From the NCBI RefSeq assembly GCF_035046485.1, contig NC_085138.1:331248421-331312420 (forward strand): 64,000 nucleotides of DNA, given 5' to 3'. The notes under the pieces were generated by a model. It was not told where the DNA came from, did no database searches, and was given only the letters and a program-made list of their open reading frames with translations. The position numbers were made by a program, and so were the translations under genes. Each line of letters starts with the position of its first letter. The stretch's first letter is position 1. This DNA comes from Aedes albopictus. Taxonomy: Eukaryota; Arthropoda; Insecta; Diptera; Culicidae. Below, piece after piece: positions 34,433 through 45,330 of the stretch.

Positions 34433-35867
34433 GGCTTAGGGACAAAACGTCGAAGGACAAAACGTCGAATGCCAAAACGTCGAATGCCAAAAGGTCGAAT
34501 GCCAAAACGTCGAAAGGGACAAAACGTCGAAAGGACAAAACGTCGAAAATGAGCAAATAGTGAATTCCTTATTCTTTTAGGGAAACTCATTCTTTCACTT
34601 GTACCAGCCAACTAGTTTACAGGGGAGCCTTTCTGAGACTCCCAGAAACAACACCTTAGGGTCGGCATGTATCTTAACCAGTTCTTCGCGGGTAGGGAAT
34701 ATTAGCACTGCCTTTATCCATTCAGAACCATTGCTAACTTTTTCGGTGTCTTTTCTACTGGCACCCAGTGTTGTATTTGAACTGAACGCGAGCCAAAAAT
34801 GAACTGAGCTTTGTTGTGCCATCAAATACTATGTCTGTCATGATCTGACCATGGTCCTGCTCTATTTAAGACTTAGTGACGCATCTGCATACATGCGGTG
34901 TTGCGCGAAAATATGCACCACAATGAAGTGGGACATTGTGGCATCGGGCATTAAGATTCTGCACCAAAATCCGGATTTTCCGCAATCCACGGTGATCGAA
35001 CCGGTTTCCCCTCTCGGTAGAGAGTATGTTCTGTGAATCGAATCAGCTAGATTGCTAGAATTGGTGAAAAATGGCAGAAACATAACCATTTCAGTTTACC
35101 AGGTACCAGGGTTCCAAATGTTTGATCGCAGTGTGCCAAGCAGTGTGCCGTATTTAAACTAACGCAAATTGAACGCGTTCAAATGCAACACAGCGAGTGG
35201 CACATTGTCAGTGGCACCTACTCCAATTTTTCAGCGTCACGTCACAACTTCCTTCAGCATGGCTACGATGGTGGCCTATAGCTATCGTCGGCCGGATCTC
35301 TGGCACTTTTAGGGTGGTGATGGGGATTCTTGGGCGATTGGTTTACGGCACGACTTGCCGGTACTTTTCATTCCAACGTAAGGGGTGAAAGGGAATGCCT
35401 TCCTCATTCAGAATCAAATTTGTACCTAAAATAGCTGTCCTTCGCCGAAATTCGTCCGATATTCACAGGATATGGTACTAATTCAACAATGCTAAGTATC
35501 CTCATAATAATCTTCACTCAGCTGGTGGTTTCAACTCTGGTCTGAAACATCATAGAGTGCAAAATGAGTCACTGACCTTCAGCGCTCGGGCAGTGTCCCG
35601 AGATAACGAGACAATGTTCGTGGATCCCAGTTAATCAGTTCATCATTCTGGCATCTTGGTGGATCTATTGTATCGCCACCCCTCTCAGGATATCAACAGG
35701 ATCGATTTAAATTCACACCAAATCTAAAAAAAAAAAATCCACACTGAACTGCGCACTTTCACACTTTTCGACGTTTTGTCCTTTCGACGTTTTGTCCCTT
35801 CGACGTTTTGTCCTTTCGACGTTCTGGCATTCGACGTTTTGTCTTTCGACGTTTTGTCACCCATTCT
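34433..35867. mobile_element. hAT-type element with CGACGTTTTGTC arrays
   Basis: Arrays of GACAAAACGTCGAA (34441-34552) and the inverted form TTCGACGTTTTGTC (35765-35857) lie at the two ends. The 8-bp direct repeat CTAATAAT at 34425-34432 and 35868-35875 (nine bases if the preceding T is counted) supports a hAT insertion. The outermost 8-10 bases of the two ends are imperfect. Minus-strand ORFs near 34595-34825 and 34862-35089 look locally coding-like but match no family I know. No intact transposase is present. Confidence 0.68.
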
Positions 35868-35884
35868 CTAATAATATATGAATA

Positions 35885-36135
35885 CCGTCTACCCCCGTTG
35901 GTTTGAACAACACCTCATGCAGGCCAACGGGGTTTATTTTTTAATTTGAACTTCTAGTAATCCCGTGGGCATCGAAAAAACACACAGGTGGTAGCCCTTT
36001 GATAGTTTGAACGATGTGCAGTTTATTTATTCCTGTTTTTTCTTTTTCTCCCTCTTTTTTAGAGCCTCAAATTAAAAGGATGTCAAATTAAAAAGTGTTC
36101 AGATTAGATGCGGTCAAGCCAACGGGACTAGACGG
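35885..36135. mobile_element. TA-flanked MITE with CCGTCTA ends
   Basis: The ends CCGTCTACCCCCGTTGG and CCAACGGGACTAGACGG are flanked by TA at 35883-35884 and 36136-36137. The length is 251 bp. It starts nine bases after the target duplication of the preceding hAT element. Confidence 0.85.
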
Positions 36136-36137
36136 TA

Positions 36138-36556
36138 TACAAATCCTTAAAAGTATCAAAACATCTAAATGCTCTTTGTTGGGTAATAAGTAATAAGAGG
36201 CGAAATATCAAAAACGAATATTAATTTTGTATAAACAACACCAGAGGAATAGTATGTCTTGATTTTGCAATAATGAATGCATAACTAAAACTCAAAGTGC
36301 TGTATTTGTTACCCAAAAAAGTATTGCATTACAAAGTAATAACATTCTTAGTTATTAATTTGTACTTTTGGTCGATAGTTCCATGATGTAATATCGAAAC
36401 TTGTTATTGTTGTTTAATCAACAAATACCACATCAATACCAAACTCTGCTCAAATACCTCCAAATGGTTATTGTGATGTTCTTCCAACGTTTCGTGTAAA
36501 AACATAGCAACAACAATATTTGGTATAAAATCACAGGTTGGTATGGTATTTATAAG
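36138..36556. other. unique AT-rich intronic sequence
   Basis: No gene or repeat is recognised. Confidence 0.3.
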
Positions 36557-37512
36557 TTACTGGCTGTCCCGGCAAACGTCGTACTGCCTGTCTACTGTGT
36601 TTTTTTGACATGCAGCTCCGTAGAGACGTCCCCCGCAAAGTCATCTGTATGGGAGCCCCCCATTCCAGAGACCGGAGAGGTCTCACACCAAGCTAAGAAC
36701 CATCCCCGGCCTCAAACATACCCACATACATAGGGTCAAGTGGGGTAAAATGCCATTTTTCAAACTTTCGTCGTTTTCAATGATAATTAGCCTCATTTGT
36801 TAGGCTTTCAAAGTGGTAACAGCAACTAGACAATATTTGCTCGATACTTAAGCAAAATTATTCACTAAACTATTGTATTTTCATCGATTTTTAGCGATTT
36901 TAAAAACTTATTCGTAAAACGGAAGTGGTGCAAAACGACCATCTGCCATGGGGTAAGATGCCACTTCATGAAAACATTCAAAAATTACGTCCATCAGTTT
37001 TCGGTCGTTTCCGACTCCTCTGTTCCACTTTTTTCGTATACTCAATAAATGGAGTGTTACCCCCCTCCCCACAAAATGATGATCGTAATATTTGAATGAC
37101 TCCTAACATGGAAAGCGTAGACATCAACAACCATGCGTCTCCATGTGTGCCTCAATCTAGTTGGAAACGCTAGGCTGGTAATAAAATCACCAGAAAACCT
37201 TAATTGCAAGAACGAAAAACCGGAAGTTGGCAATTTTCACTGGGAAATCAAAAGATTTTTCGTGGGTTTGGTGACCTAGCTTCTAGAAGAATGTTCGATG
37301 CAAGCATATCTTGACACCATTCACTATAGTAATGATGAAGTCCCATTTAGGAATGATTTTATGAGTTGGGTCATTTTACCCCATCTTGGCATTTTGGGCT
37401 TTGTTCCCCTACAATATTTTACACCGATCGGTTCAGTTGTTACCGAATGCATAATGATCAGACAGACAGGCAGACAGACAGAAATTCATGTTTATATATA
37501 TAGATAGATAGA
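36557..37512 (+). mobile_element. dispersed GGCTGTCCCGGCAAAC element with nested insert
   Basis: It starts CTGGCTGTCCCGGCAAACG and ends with CAGACAGACAG and a TATATATAGATAGATA tail, as does the shorter copy at 48492-48744. The middle holds GGGGTAAAATGCC and its inverted form near 37370-37395, so a second element probably sits inside it. The class is uncertain. Confidence 0.6.
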
Positions 37513-38469
37513 AGATAGATTTCCTTCTGCTCTGGTATCGAATGATGTCAAAGTGTTGAAAATAAGTGGTTGTAAACATTGAGAAAAAATAGTTTTTGTC
37601 TATAAATTCAAGATGGTGGCCGAATTCGATATGGCCGTCCCAATTCTATAAATGCAAATATGTAGTAACTCTTTCTTTCCTTTTTCCAACACATTGCAAT
37701 GCATTGAAGGGGTTATTGAAGAAACTTTCTAGTTATAACAGTTATAACTGACATAACACAAGGAGTTCACAGAAATGGTTGTGGTTCTAACTAATGAGGG
37801 GGTCCAGCAGTTTGAGCAAGCAAATGCATTTGGTTCACTTTTTATACCAGGGTTTTCAGAAAATTACCACCAAAACATTTTTTAAAACAAGAAATAAATA
37901 GTGGGCCAATCTCCGCGAGATCAACTAAATAGCAAAATTTGTATGACATTTAAAATGCATGCAAAGTTTGTAGGTAATCACATAAAAAACTGGGTTGCTC
38001 ATATATTTGTAACACCATCCAGGAATAATATTCCGAAAATTTGCAAGTAAATTCTTTATCTTTAGGTCTCATCCTGAAAATGCAATCAACTTTCATCCAT
38101 CAGCCAAACGAGCCATGGCAAACCTCGTTTAGCCGTCGTAGTCACGCATACCGTGCATCACTCCCATACATAACGAAACTACACTACAAAGTGTTTCTAT
38201 CCGGAGCAATTATTTGCTCCGACAAAGGTCTTCCTTTCCCCGTCTCAACCCTCAATACAAAATTCCATTGCTCCACTGACTTCAAGAGAAATAGCTTTCC
38301 TAACGCAAGTCGAAGCGCATCCCACAGAAGAAGGGACTTCTTCCGTTGCACTACAGCTACAGCAACATAAAACCAATAGATTTATATCCCCACAGCACGG
38401 AAGATACCAAACTTGGCGGCTCGTTGAATGATGGCGTGTCCTAATGATGTGGCCTTTGGTGGAACTTAC
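37513..38469 (-). other. fz: fz intron sequence downstream of the TM4 exon
   Basis: The intron starts GTAAGTTCC at 38469 on the minus strand. No further fz exon is recognised from here down to position 1, so the intron is at least 38 kb. This proximal part has no recognised repeat. Confidence 0.55.
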
Positions 38470-38695
38470 CTTCAACTTTGCCGAGGGCGAGCACGAAAAT
38501 GGTCTGGATCGCCGGAATCGCCCACGCCACCAAGTGGAACAGATGGGATCGGTTTTCGATTGCTTCGTGACCCCACTTGAGACCCGCCGCCAGGAACCAG
38601 GCTAGCGCTAGGCAAGCCCACCAGGCAAAGGCAGCCATGCAGCAGAAGTACAGCGCCATAAACAGGACCGTGCAGGACGTCGACTGGCGGTGACC
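38470..38695 (-). CDS. fz: frizzled receptor, exon with TM3, ICL2 and TM4
   Basis: This 226-nt exon encodes 75 complete codons plus one base, so it ends in phase 1. Residues 1-8 (GHRQSTSC) finish the first extracellular loop and give the cysteine at the top of TM3. Residues 9-38 are TM3, with the WW pair of Frizzleds and the ending AWFLAAGL. Residues 39-54 are the second intracellular loop KWGHEAIENRSHLFHL, a family hallmark. Residues 55-72 are TM4 (VAWAIPAIQTIFVLAL), followed by GKVEG at the splice. The minus-strand acceptor is CCATAG ending at 38696, and the donor is a perfect GTAAGT from 38469. The next exon should begin with an aspartate codon and a GVCFVG-like motif of TM4-TM5. I do not see it anywhere down to position 1, so it probably lies outside the window. 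Confidence 0.95.
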
Positions 38696-38790
38696 CTATG
38701 GTTACCGTGAGAAATGTTCGGTTATTATCGTTCGAGGCTGTAAAGATGTCAACTCTCGATATTGACGACATCGACGGACGACGTGCTTAC
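38696..38790 (-). other. fz: short fz intron (95 nt)
   Basis: The intron is bounded by GTAAGC at 38790 and CATAG at 38696 on the minus strand. It joins phase 0 to phase 0 between the ECL1 residues TITQ and GHRQ. It carries no visible repeat, unlike every other intron part in the window. Confidence 0.93.
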
Positions 38791-38985
38791 CTGAGTAATG
38801 GTGGACAGCATGTGCATCCGACCGAGTTTGATGTGCGGTTGAAACGGTTCACGGCACGCCACGGAATCACCGGCTCCGAGCCCGGCAACGTAAGCGCATC
38901 CGACGATGAGATAGCAGATGGCCAGGAACACAATCGGGCGCTCCGGATATCGGAAGCGGGATGAATCTATCATGAACGTTAGGAC
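38791..38985 (-). CDS. fz: frizzled receptor, exon with TM1 end, ICL1, TM2 and ECL1
   Basis: This 195-nt exon encodes 65 residues, phase 0 at both ends. Residues 1-6 (VLTFMI) finish TM1. Residues 7-17 are the first intracellular loop DSSRFRYPERP, strongly conserved in Frizzleds. Residues 18-39 form TM2, including CYLIVGCAYVAGLGAG. Residues 40-65 are the first extracellular loop, with Cys44 (SVACREPF) and the ending LSTITQ. The minus-strand acceptor is TTTCCAG ending at 38986 and the donor is GTAAGC starting at 38790. The exon is separated from the upstream exon by 11,283 nt but from the downstream exon by only 95 nt. The M at residue 5 is internal and is not a start. No frameshift or stop is present, so the exon looks functional. 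Confidence 0.95.
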
Positions 38986-40035
38986 CTGGAAAGGGAGAAT
39001 ACATTTTGAATCCAGTGTTTATTTTTTTATGACATGAATTGTGTTGACCGTGGGGTGAGCTTCAGTCTGCATGAAAATATATGCAAATATTTCTGAGTTT
39101 CTTCAACAATAACATCAGGATTTCATACAGATGTTTATCCAGAAGCATCGAAATTCTTCCCGGACTGTTTCATACTTTCAAAATCAAATTTATTCAACTC
39201 TCTGTAAGAATTGTTAGAATGTTTATTTTTTTTTCGATTTACATATCTTATCAAATGTGGTGGAATAATTTTGACTTCAAATGACGGACAGAGGGCTTAA
39301 TAGCCAATTTGGAAACCTGTCAGGCCTTTGATGTGTGAGCCAAAAATGCGAACGTTTTAAATCAGTTAAATGGCGCTCATAAATCCACTTGTTGACCAAA
39401 TAAACTGACCGCTTGTTAATTCCAGAAGCCGTAACGTCCTCTCGTTAACCACCCCAGCAGCCATAAATGGTGAACCACTTCCTAATATCTCGGTCCGAAA
39501 GTTTGCCATTCAGCGTTAATTAGTCGAACGGATGTGAATTAATTTCTCCGTGCTGCACTAATTAGAAGCACACGCGAGTCAACCCCAGTGCCGCCGCCGC
39601 TGATCTCTACACAGTGCAGTGCAGTGGGTCCAAACGTGCGAGGTAGGACCCCGGTTGCTGATGCTGACTCAAACGGCCTACCACACCACTACTCACGTTT
39701 CAGTTAAGGTCTGTGTGTAGGAAACGTGAGCTTCTCGTTTAATTTCTCGCTGTTTTTCCCGCGTGATTATTTTAAATTCAGCATGCTCGCCGTTTTTGGC
39801 TCGGTTCCAATGGGAGTTTGCTCAGCGGCGGAAGTCGTACATCTTGTGGCGGCGGTGGCGGCGGTGTTCGGCACGAGGTGAACCGAACAAAACGTAACAA
39901 ATCCGCAGAACAAGCGGCCAAACGATGTTTAGCTAGTTGGACGACCAACAGACCATTAATTGACAGGACGGGGAAGTCGGTAGAAGGTGTTCCGTGGGAG
40001 TAGCACCATTTTCTTCATCAGAGTATTTTTGGACA
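38986..40035. other. unique intron sequence next to the TM2 exon
   Basis: No repeat is recognised. The part at 39440-39990 is GC-richer, with CCGCCGCCGC and GGCGGCGGTGGCGGCGG tracts. It is a candidate regulatory region. Confidence 0.4.
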
Positions 40036-41270
40036 TATTTTTGCCCTTCCAGAGAACTCCCTAAAGCCCCGTAGGCTTACCTTAATCTGTAGACCTTTGA
40101 GACCACCTGAAACACCTTGAAACCTCAAGAAACGTCATTAAATTCCTTGAAATGAATTGAAAAAAATTGCCCCTTAGAAATACTCCTAGACTGTAGACCT
40201 CCATTTAGCTCTTAGGCTTCACCTCCTGAAACACCTTGAAACCCCGTGAAATTCAACGAAACGCCTTTATACTTCAGAAAGTCACTCGGAGACCACCGTA
40301 GACTTCCCATAAACTCTGCTGAAGGTCGGAAACTCCTTGAAACGCAGTGAAATCCCCTGAAACTTGAACGCTTTTAATCCGCTCAGAAATCCTCCTATGA
40401 GTTCCTGATATTTTCCTTAAACCCCATTGAATCTCTTCAATACCCCTTGAAACCTCCTGAAATATCTTGGAAAACCTTGGTAAACATTAAATTGGCTTGA
40501 ACTCTCTTAGAAAAACCGTTTGAAACCGCTGTAAGCTTTCCATAAACATTACATATGTCCCTCAGAGATTCCCAGAAATCCCCTGAAATCTCTCAAAGTG
40601 TCATTGTCCGTCTTGAAAGTCGCTCAAACGCTTAAAATCTCCCGAATCTCACTGAAATTCACTGAAATGCCTTACAGCCACAGAATACCATGCGGAGCCC
40701 AAGTACTGAATACCTTTAAACTCCTTGCAGATCCTTTAAATCTATCAGAATTCCCCCCTGGTCAACTTTGTTGATTCCCTTTAAATTCTGTTGAACCTTC
40801 TTGAAACCTCTCTGAACGCTTCCAAATGCCTTGCCTGACAGTACAGTGCTTGCTAAAACAACCTTTAATCCACTGAAGTGCCTTTAAATGCATCAGAAAA
40901 CTTCATTAATCCCTGAAGTCTTCCCATAAACACCCATGAAATTCCCTGAGGTTCTAGTAGACATCCCTAGTTTAAACTTAACAGTAGCCCTTTGAACTCT
41001 AGAACTCCTGGAAATCTCTTAAAACTCATCAAAACTCCTCGAATCGCCGTATACCCCAAAAAAATCCGCATGAGACCCTTGTAGACTTCCAAATACTTTA
41101 AATGCCTCGAAGTGCCTTGAAACTCCCTTGAACCCTACATCCTGAAAATTCCTGAAATCTACTGAAATTTCTTGAAACTTCCTAGATCCTGAAATTTATA
41201 TTTTTGTGGTCGTCCCTACCTCAATAGAACCTTCTGGAACTTCTTGAAACCCTCTTCAACTTTCTAGAAC
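40036..41270 (+). repeat. GAAAC minisatellite array, second block
   Basis: About 1.2 kb of degenerate CCTTGAAACCTCCTGAAAC-like units, in the same orientation as the blocks at 546 and 53210-58880. Confidence 0.75.
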
Positions 41271-41860
41271 AGTGGTGTCATCGGGGTTACTCGGGACCAA
41301 AAAAAATGAAATAGGGTGCCTGTACCAATTATGGCACTACCTAGGGAAAACTATGTGTACAAAAATAACGAGAAGACCAACGAATGTCATCAATATGTTA
41401 AAAGATAACTTGTTTTCCATATTTTACAGGAAAAATATAGAAACGGAGCCAATACTACTTTTAGTATTTATTACAGCGTGTGCCAATGATAGGAACCATG
41501 TTCCAGTTATGGTTACATTTTTTAACTTCGGTTCCGTTTTGCACCATTTGCATGCATTCCTTATGGGATTAGCCATAACTGGTACACTATGGCAAAAAAG
41601 GGTGCAAGGAAGCCGACATTTTAAGGAAAATGATTTATTTCTACCTTAGTTTGGGTAAAATGTGGAGTGTAAATGAGTGCAACCATCTTTTATGAACGTG
41701 ATCTGTTGGGGAAAATTAACAATGGCGAATAAGTGGTACTATAGTCATAACTAAGTAGACCACGAATTTCAGACCCTTTGGAAGCATCCATCAAGTACGC
41801 CACACCAGAATTGGAAATTTCCGATTACAAAGTTCACTCAAAAATACTTCATAAGTTTTC
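41271..41860. other. unrecognised sequence with inverted GTACCARTTATGGC motifs
   Basis: TGTACCAATTATGGCAC near 41322 and GCCATAACTGGTACAC near 41572 are inverted, which suggests an uncharacterised element. The 125-codon ORF at 41272-41649 crosses both motifs, lacks family resemblance and is not called. Confidence 0.35.
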
Positions 41861-42765
41861 GCCGTAATTTTTTTTAGCATTTCTTTAATATAACTTGAAT
41901 GGATTCCTTTCAAAATCGATCCATGCCATTCTACAGAATTACCTCCAGATATATAATCATGCATTTATCCAGAAATTTCACCGGCATGTCCTCTAAGGAC
42001 ATGCATTTGAATTTCTCCCTGGATTCTTAAAGGAATTTTGGTAAATTTATTTATATTTAGATCTTCACAGAAGCTTATTTAAGCGTTTCTACAGGTATTT
42101 CTTCAGGTTTTCCCTTCAGAAATAAGTACTCAGTTTGCTCCCAAAATACTTCCAGAAAATCCTCCACGAGTTTTATCAAAGGATATCTCCAGGAATTTTC
42201 CTAACAATTCAGCAATAAACATTTCTAGGAATCAGGGTTTCCTGGTGGGATTTTTCAGGTATTTTTCCGGGAAGTTCGTCAGAGAATCCTCTTGGGATTT
42301 TTTCAAGATTTTTCAAAGAAATTTCCTCAGATATCTTCGAGATATTCATTGAAAAGTGTTTCCTGAGATTTCTATAGAGATACTACTGAACCAAAAAATC
42401 CTTCAGAAATTCCTCTTTGAATTATTTTTGAAATTCCTTCAGGGATTCCTCCAAAAGTCTATCCGGAAACTTTTTCAGATTTCTTTAGGAATTTCAGTAA
42501 GGAAATTTCTCAAAAAAAGCTTTCTTGAAGTTTTTCAAAAATTCCTCTAAACATTCCTTTAACAATGCTACAAAGATTCCTTTGGACATTTTTCCAATGA
42601 TTCTTCCAAGAGTACCTCGAGAAATTCCTTCAGGTATTCCCGCAGAAATAACTACAGGTTTTTTTTTTGTAAATCGCTCATGCAGCTTCGTCGGAAACAG
42701 GATACATTTCTTTACAGATTCCTGCAAAAACTGCTCCAGATAATCCTCTGGAATTTTTTTCAGGA
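41861..42765 (-). repeat. GGAATTCC repeat field, CCTTCAG orientation
   Basis: Units such as AATTCCTTCAGGGATTCC are best preserved near 42430-42650. The orientation flips at about 42770. Confidence 0.6.
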
Positions 42766-42769
42766 GTTC

Positions 42770-42985
42770 TTCCAGAATTCTTGAAATTAATTGCTGTCGG
42801 ATTGTCTGAAGGAAACCCTAAAAAACTCCTAGTGAAATCTTTGAAGATTGCCAGATGAAATTCTTGAAAATTTTGTAGAGGCATTCCCGAACAAAAATTC
42901 CTCAAGCAATTTATAAAGTTATACCTGGAGAAATTCCTGAAGAACTCCGTAAGATACCTCCTTAATTCCTTAAAAAAATCATGAG
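42770..42985 (+). repeat. GGAATTCC repeat field, CTGAAGG orientation
   Basis: Units such as GTCTGAAGGAAACCC and GAAATTCCTGAAG follow the flip. Confidence 0.5.
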
Positions 42986-43018
42986 AAACTATGAATTTCA
43001 AATAACTCAACGTATAAA

Positions 43019-43913
43019 GGGTGTCCCGAACCAAATTGCACCACGGAAAACAATGCATAATTTTTGATTGCATGCATTAAAATGGCTGATTTTTTAACCA
43101 GCAACAGTATGCTAAGTGTAGATGATGCCATACAAAGTTCATCGGGATCGATTGAGTATTGGCGGAGATAACTCCGACGCGAAAATATTAGATTTTTGGA
43201 ATCTTGTACACTCATTTGGAAAATGGTTAATACTATAACTTTACTATTAGAACGTCCGAAAATTTGACTTTAAGTTCTCAACGTAATAAATATCAAGTGA
43301 TAAAATAGTCATCAAAATCGGTTGACTGCTTATTTTTATGTAACTCAAAACAGCTTCAGAGTGAATTTTATACACTTCTTAACTATTTTAAAGTCTGTTT
43401 GCACTATTTTGACTATAAAACTGTCAACTGCTGCGATTCTCAATAGAATTGGACAGTGTTGAGCCATTTTGGCTTAACACTTCTAAAGTTGGAAAACTTT
43501 GAATGTCACAATACATACAATAAAACATTTTTGCTTATTGCGACTTTTGGCTAGATATACGACTACAACTTTTAATCCGTTTCACGAAATCGAATGAAAT
43601 TTTAATACAATATTTCTACATACATACACCACCTACAGACAAAAAATCATTGGAATCGGTTTAGTATTTCTGGCTCTAGCGTTACATATATGTAAAATAT
43701 TTGTTATTTTTATTCTTTGTTTGTACAAGCTTTCCAAAATCTGAATTTCTCGCGTCAGGGATATTCCCATCAATACTAAACCGATTCTTATGAATTTTTG
43801 ATGGCATCATCTACACACCATAAAGTGTTGCTGGTTGAAAAATCAGCCATTTTGATGCATGTAATCAAAAGTTTTACACTATTTTCCGTGGTGCAATTTG
43901 ACGCGGGACAGCC
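43019..43913. mobile_element. foldback element with about 190-nt inverted ends
   Basis: The left end GGGTGTCCCGAACCAAATTG and the right end, the reverse complement of GGCTGTCCCGCGTCAAATTG, continue as matched arms containing TTGCACCACGGAAAA, AAAATGGCTGATTTTT and GTAGATGATGCCAT. The centre is AT-rich and non-coding. No clear target duplication was found. Confidence 0.72.
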
Positions 43914-43958
43914 GCGGGACAGATGGGTAAATTATTGGTTAAATTGGAGAAAAATCCA

Positions 43959-44030
43959 CAGCTCAGGTGAGATTTGAACTCACGACCCTTATTCGCTAGA
44001 CAAGTGCTTTACCAACTCAGCTACCGAACC
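43959..44030 (-). tRNA. tRNA-Ala(AGC)-like sequence, probably a SINE head or pseudogene
   Basis: The 72-nt minus-strand sequence starts GGTTCGGTAGCTGAGTTGG and folds into a full cloverleaf. The acceptor stem is closed with three G-U pairs. The D stem has one mismatch. The anticodon stem CTTGT/ATAAG holds the loop CTAGCGA, giving anticodon AGC. The T-stem GTGAG/CTCAC holds the loop TTCAAAT. A T-run follows 13 nt downstream. The G3-U70 identity pair of tRNA-Ala is absent (U3-G70 instead). A related sequence lies at 49480-49552, so SINE origin is likely. Confidence 0.5.
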
Positions 44031-44279
44031 AATGAATGACACGGCAACTTAGTTGTCATAAAGTAATTCAAATCTCATCGATCTATATCATCTTCCCCTA
44101 AACCGCAAATATAATCATCTCTGATGTACATATATACAAAAAGCGAAAGCGATTTATTTATTGTTTGAAACTGTTTGCCTATCGTACAGGCATTACTTCC
44201 CCAAGTTATTTGAAATTCATAATTGACCACACGGATTGACATTACCGAAAACTTGCACTTTGAGTGAGTCATGAGAAAC

Positions 44280-45330
44280 TTTTAGAAGAACATCTCGGAG
44301 TAGTTTCAAAGAAAAATTGTTGCATAATTATCTGGAAAAATCCATAAAAGAACAAGACACTTGAAAGAGGTCTGCACTAATTGTAGACAAAAATGTTGGA
44401 TGAGCTCTTGACGATATTCCTGGATAAATTTTAGACGGTGCAGGGATTCTTTTTGGCTGGTACTCTTTTGCATAAAAACAAAAAAAAATCAATGCACTAT
44501 TCTAAATTTAAACACAAATTTTCTGAAGGAATGCTTGTAAAATCTCCTAGAGATACATATGTGGGAATACTTAGAAGTATTGCTCTTTTTCTGAAGACAT
44601 AAATTCACAAAAACCCTGAAGTACTAGCTGTTGAAATTTCTGAAGTAGCTCCAGCAGGGTAAAAAAAAAATTCTGGAAAATTTCTTAAACGACACATTGA
44701 AGAAATTTATGAATAAATTTGTCATTCAAAAATGACAAAGAATAGATTCTGGAGTAATTTTTGCAGGAGTTGCAGAGAGAATCTTCGGAGAGATCCTGAA
44801 GAAATTTTAGAAGGAAAATTCAAGGGGAAATCCCAAAAAAATCTCTGAAAAAATCTCTGAGTCTCTGTGAAAAAAAAATCTCCTTGAACTGCATTTTTTT
44901 TTTCAAAAAGTCTTCAGGGGAACTTCTAAAGAATTTTGTGTTTTGAAAGATTTCCTGTAAAAACTCGTGCATTCATTTCAAAATAAACCGTTTAAAAAAT
45001 GTCTTTAGAAACTCTTGTAGTATGCCTAAGGTATATTCCTAAAGGAATACCTAGAAGAATCTCAGGAGGAATACCTGGGAAAAAAAAATTCAAAAAAATA
45101 TAGACAAGACTGCATTCTAAAAGAAACCAATTGCACTCTTTAGAGTAATTCTTGCAGAAATCATTCTATGTTATCTTGCATGAAACTTCTATTTCTAAAA
45201 ATTCAGGAAAATAATTGATAAATCTAGGAAGAATTCCGAAAGAAATTTCTGGATTGGTTCCTTGAGGTAGTCGTGGAGAAAATTCTAAGGAATTACATGG
45301 GAAAATATACATTTTAAAATAATTGTCGTA
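44280..45330 (+). repeat. degenerate GGAATTCC repeat field
   Basis: Diverged units such as CCTAAAGGAATACCTAGAAG and GAAATTCAAGGGG occur throughout, in the CTGAAGG orientation. Confidence 0.5.

Noticed and set aside
41272..41649. 125-codon plus-strand ORF
   Set aside because: It spans two inverted GTACCARTTATGGC motifs, suggesting transposon sequence, and has no family resemblance.
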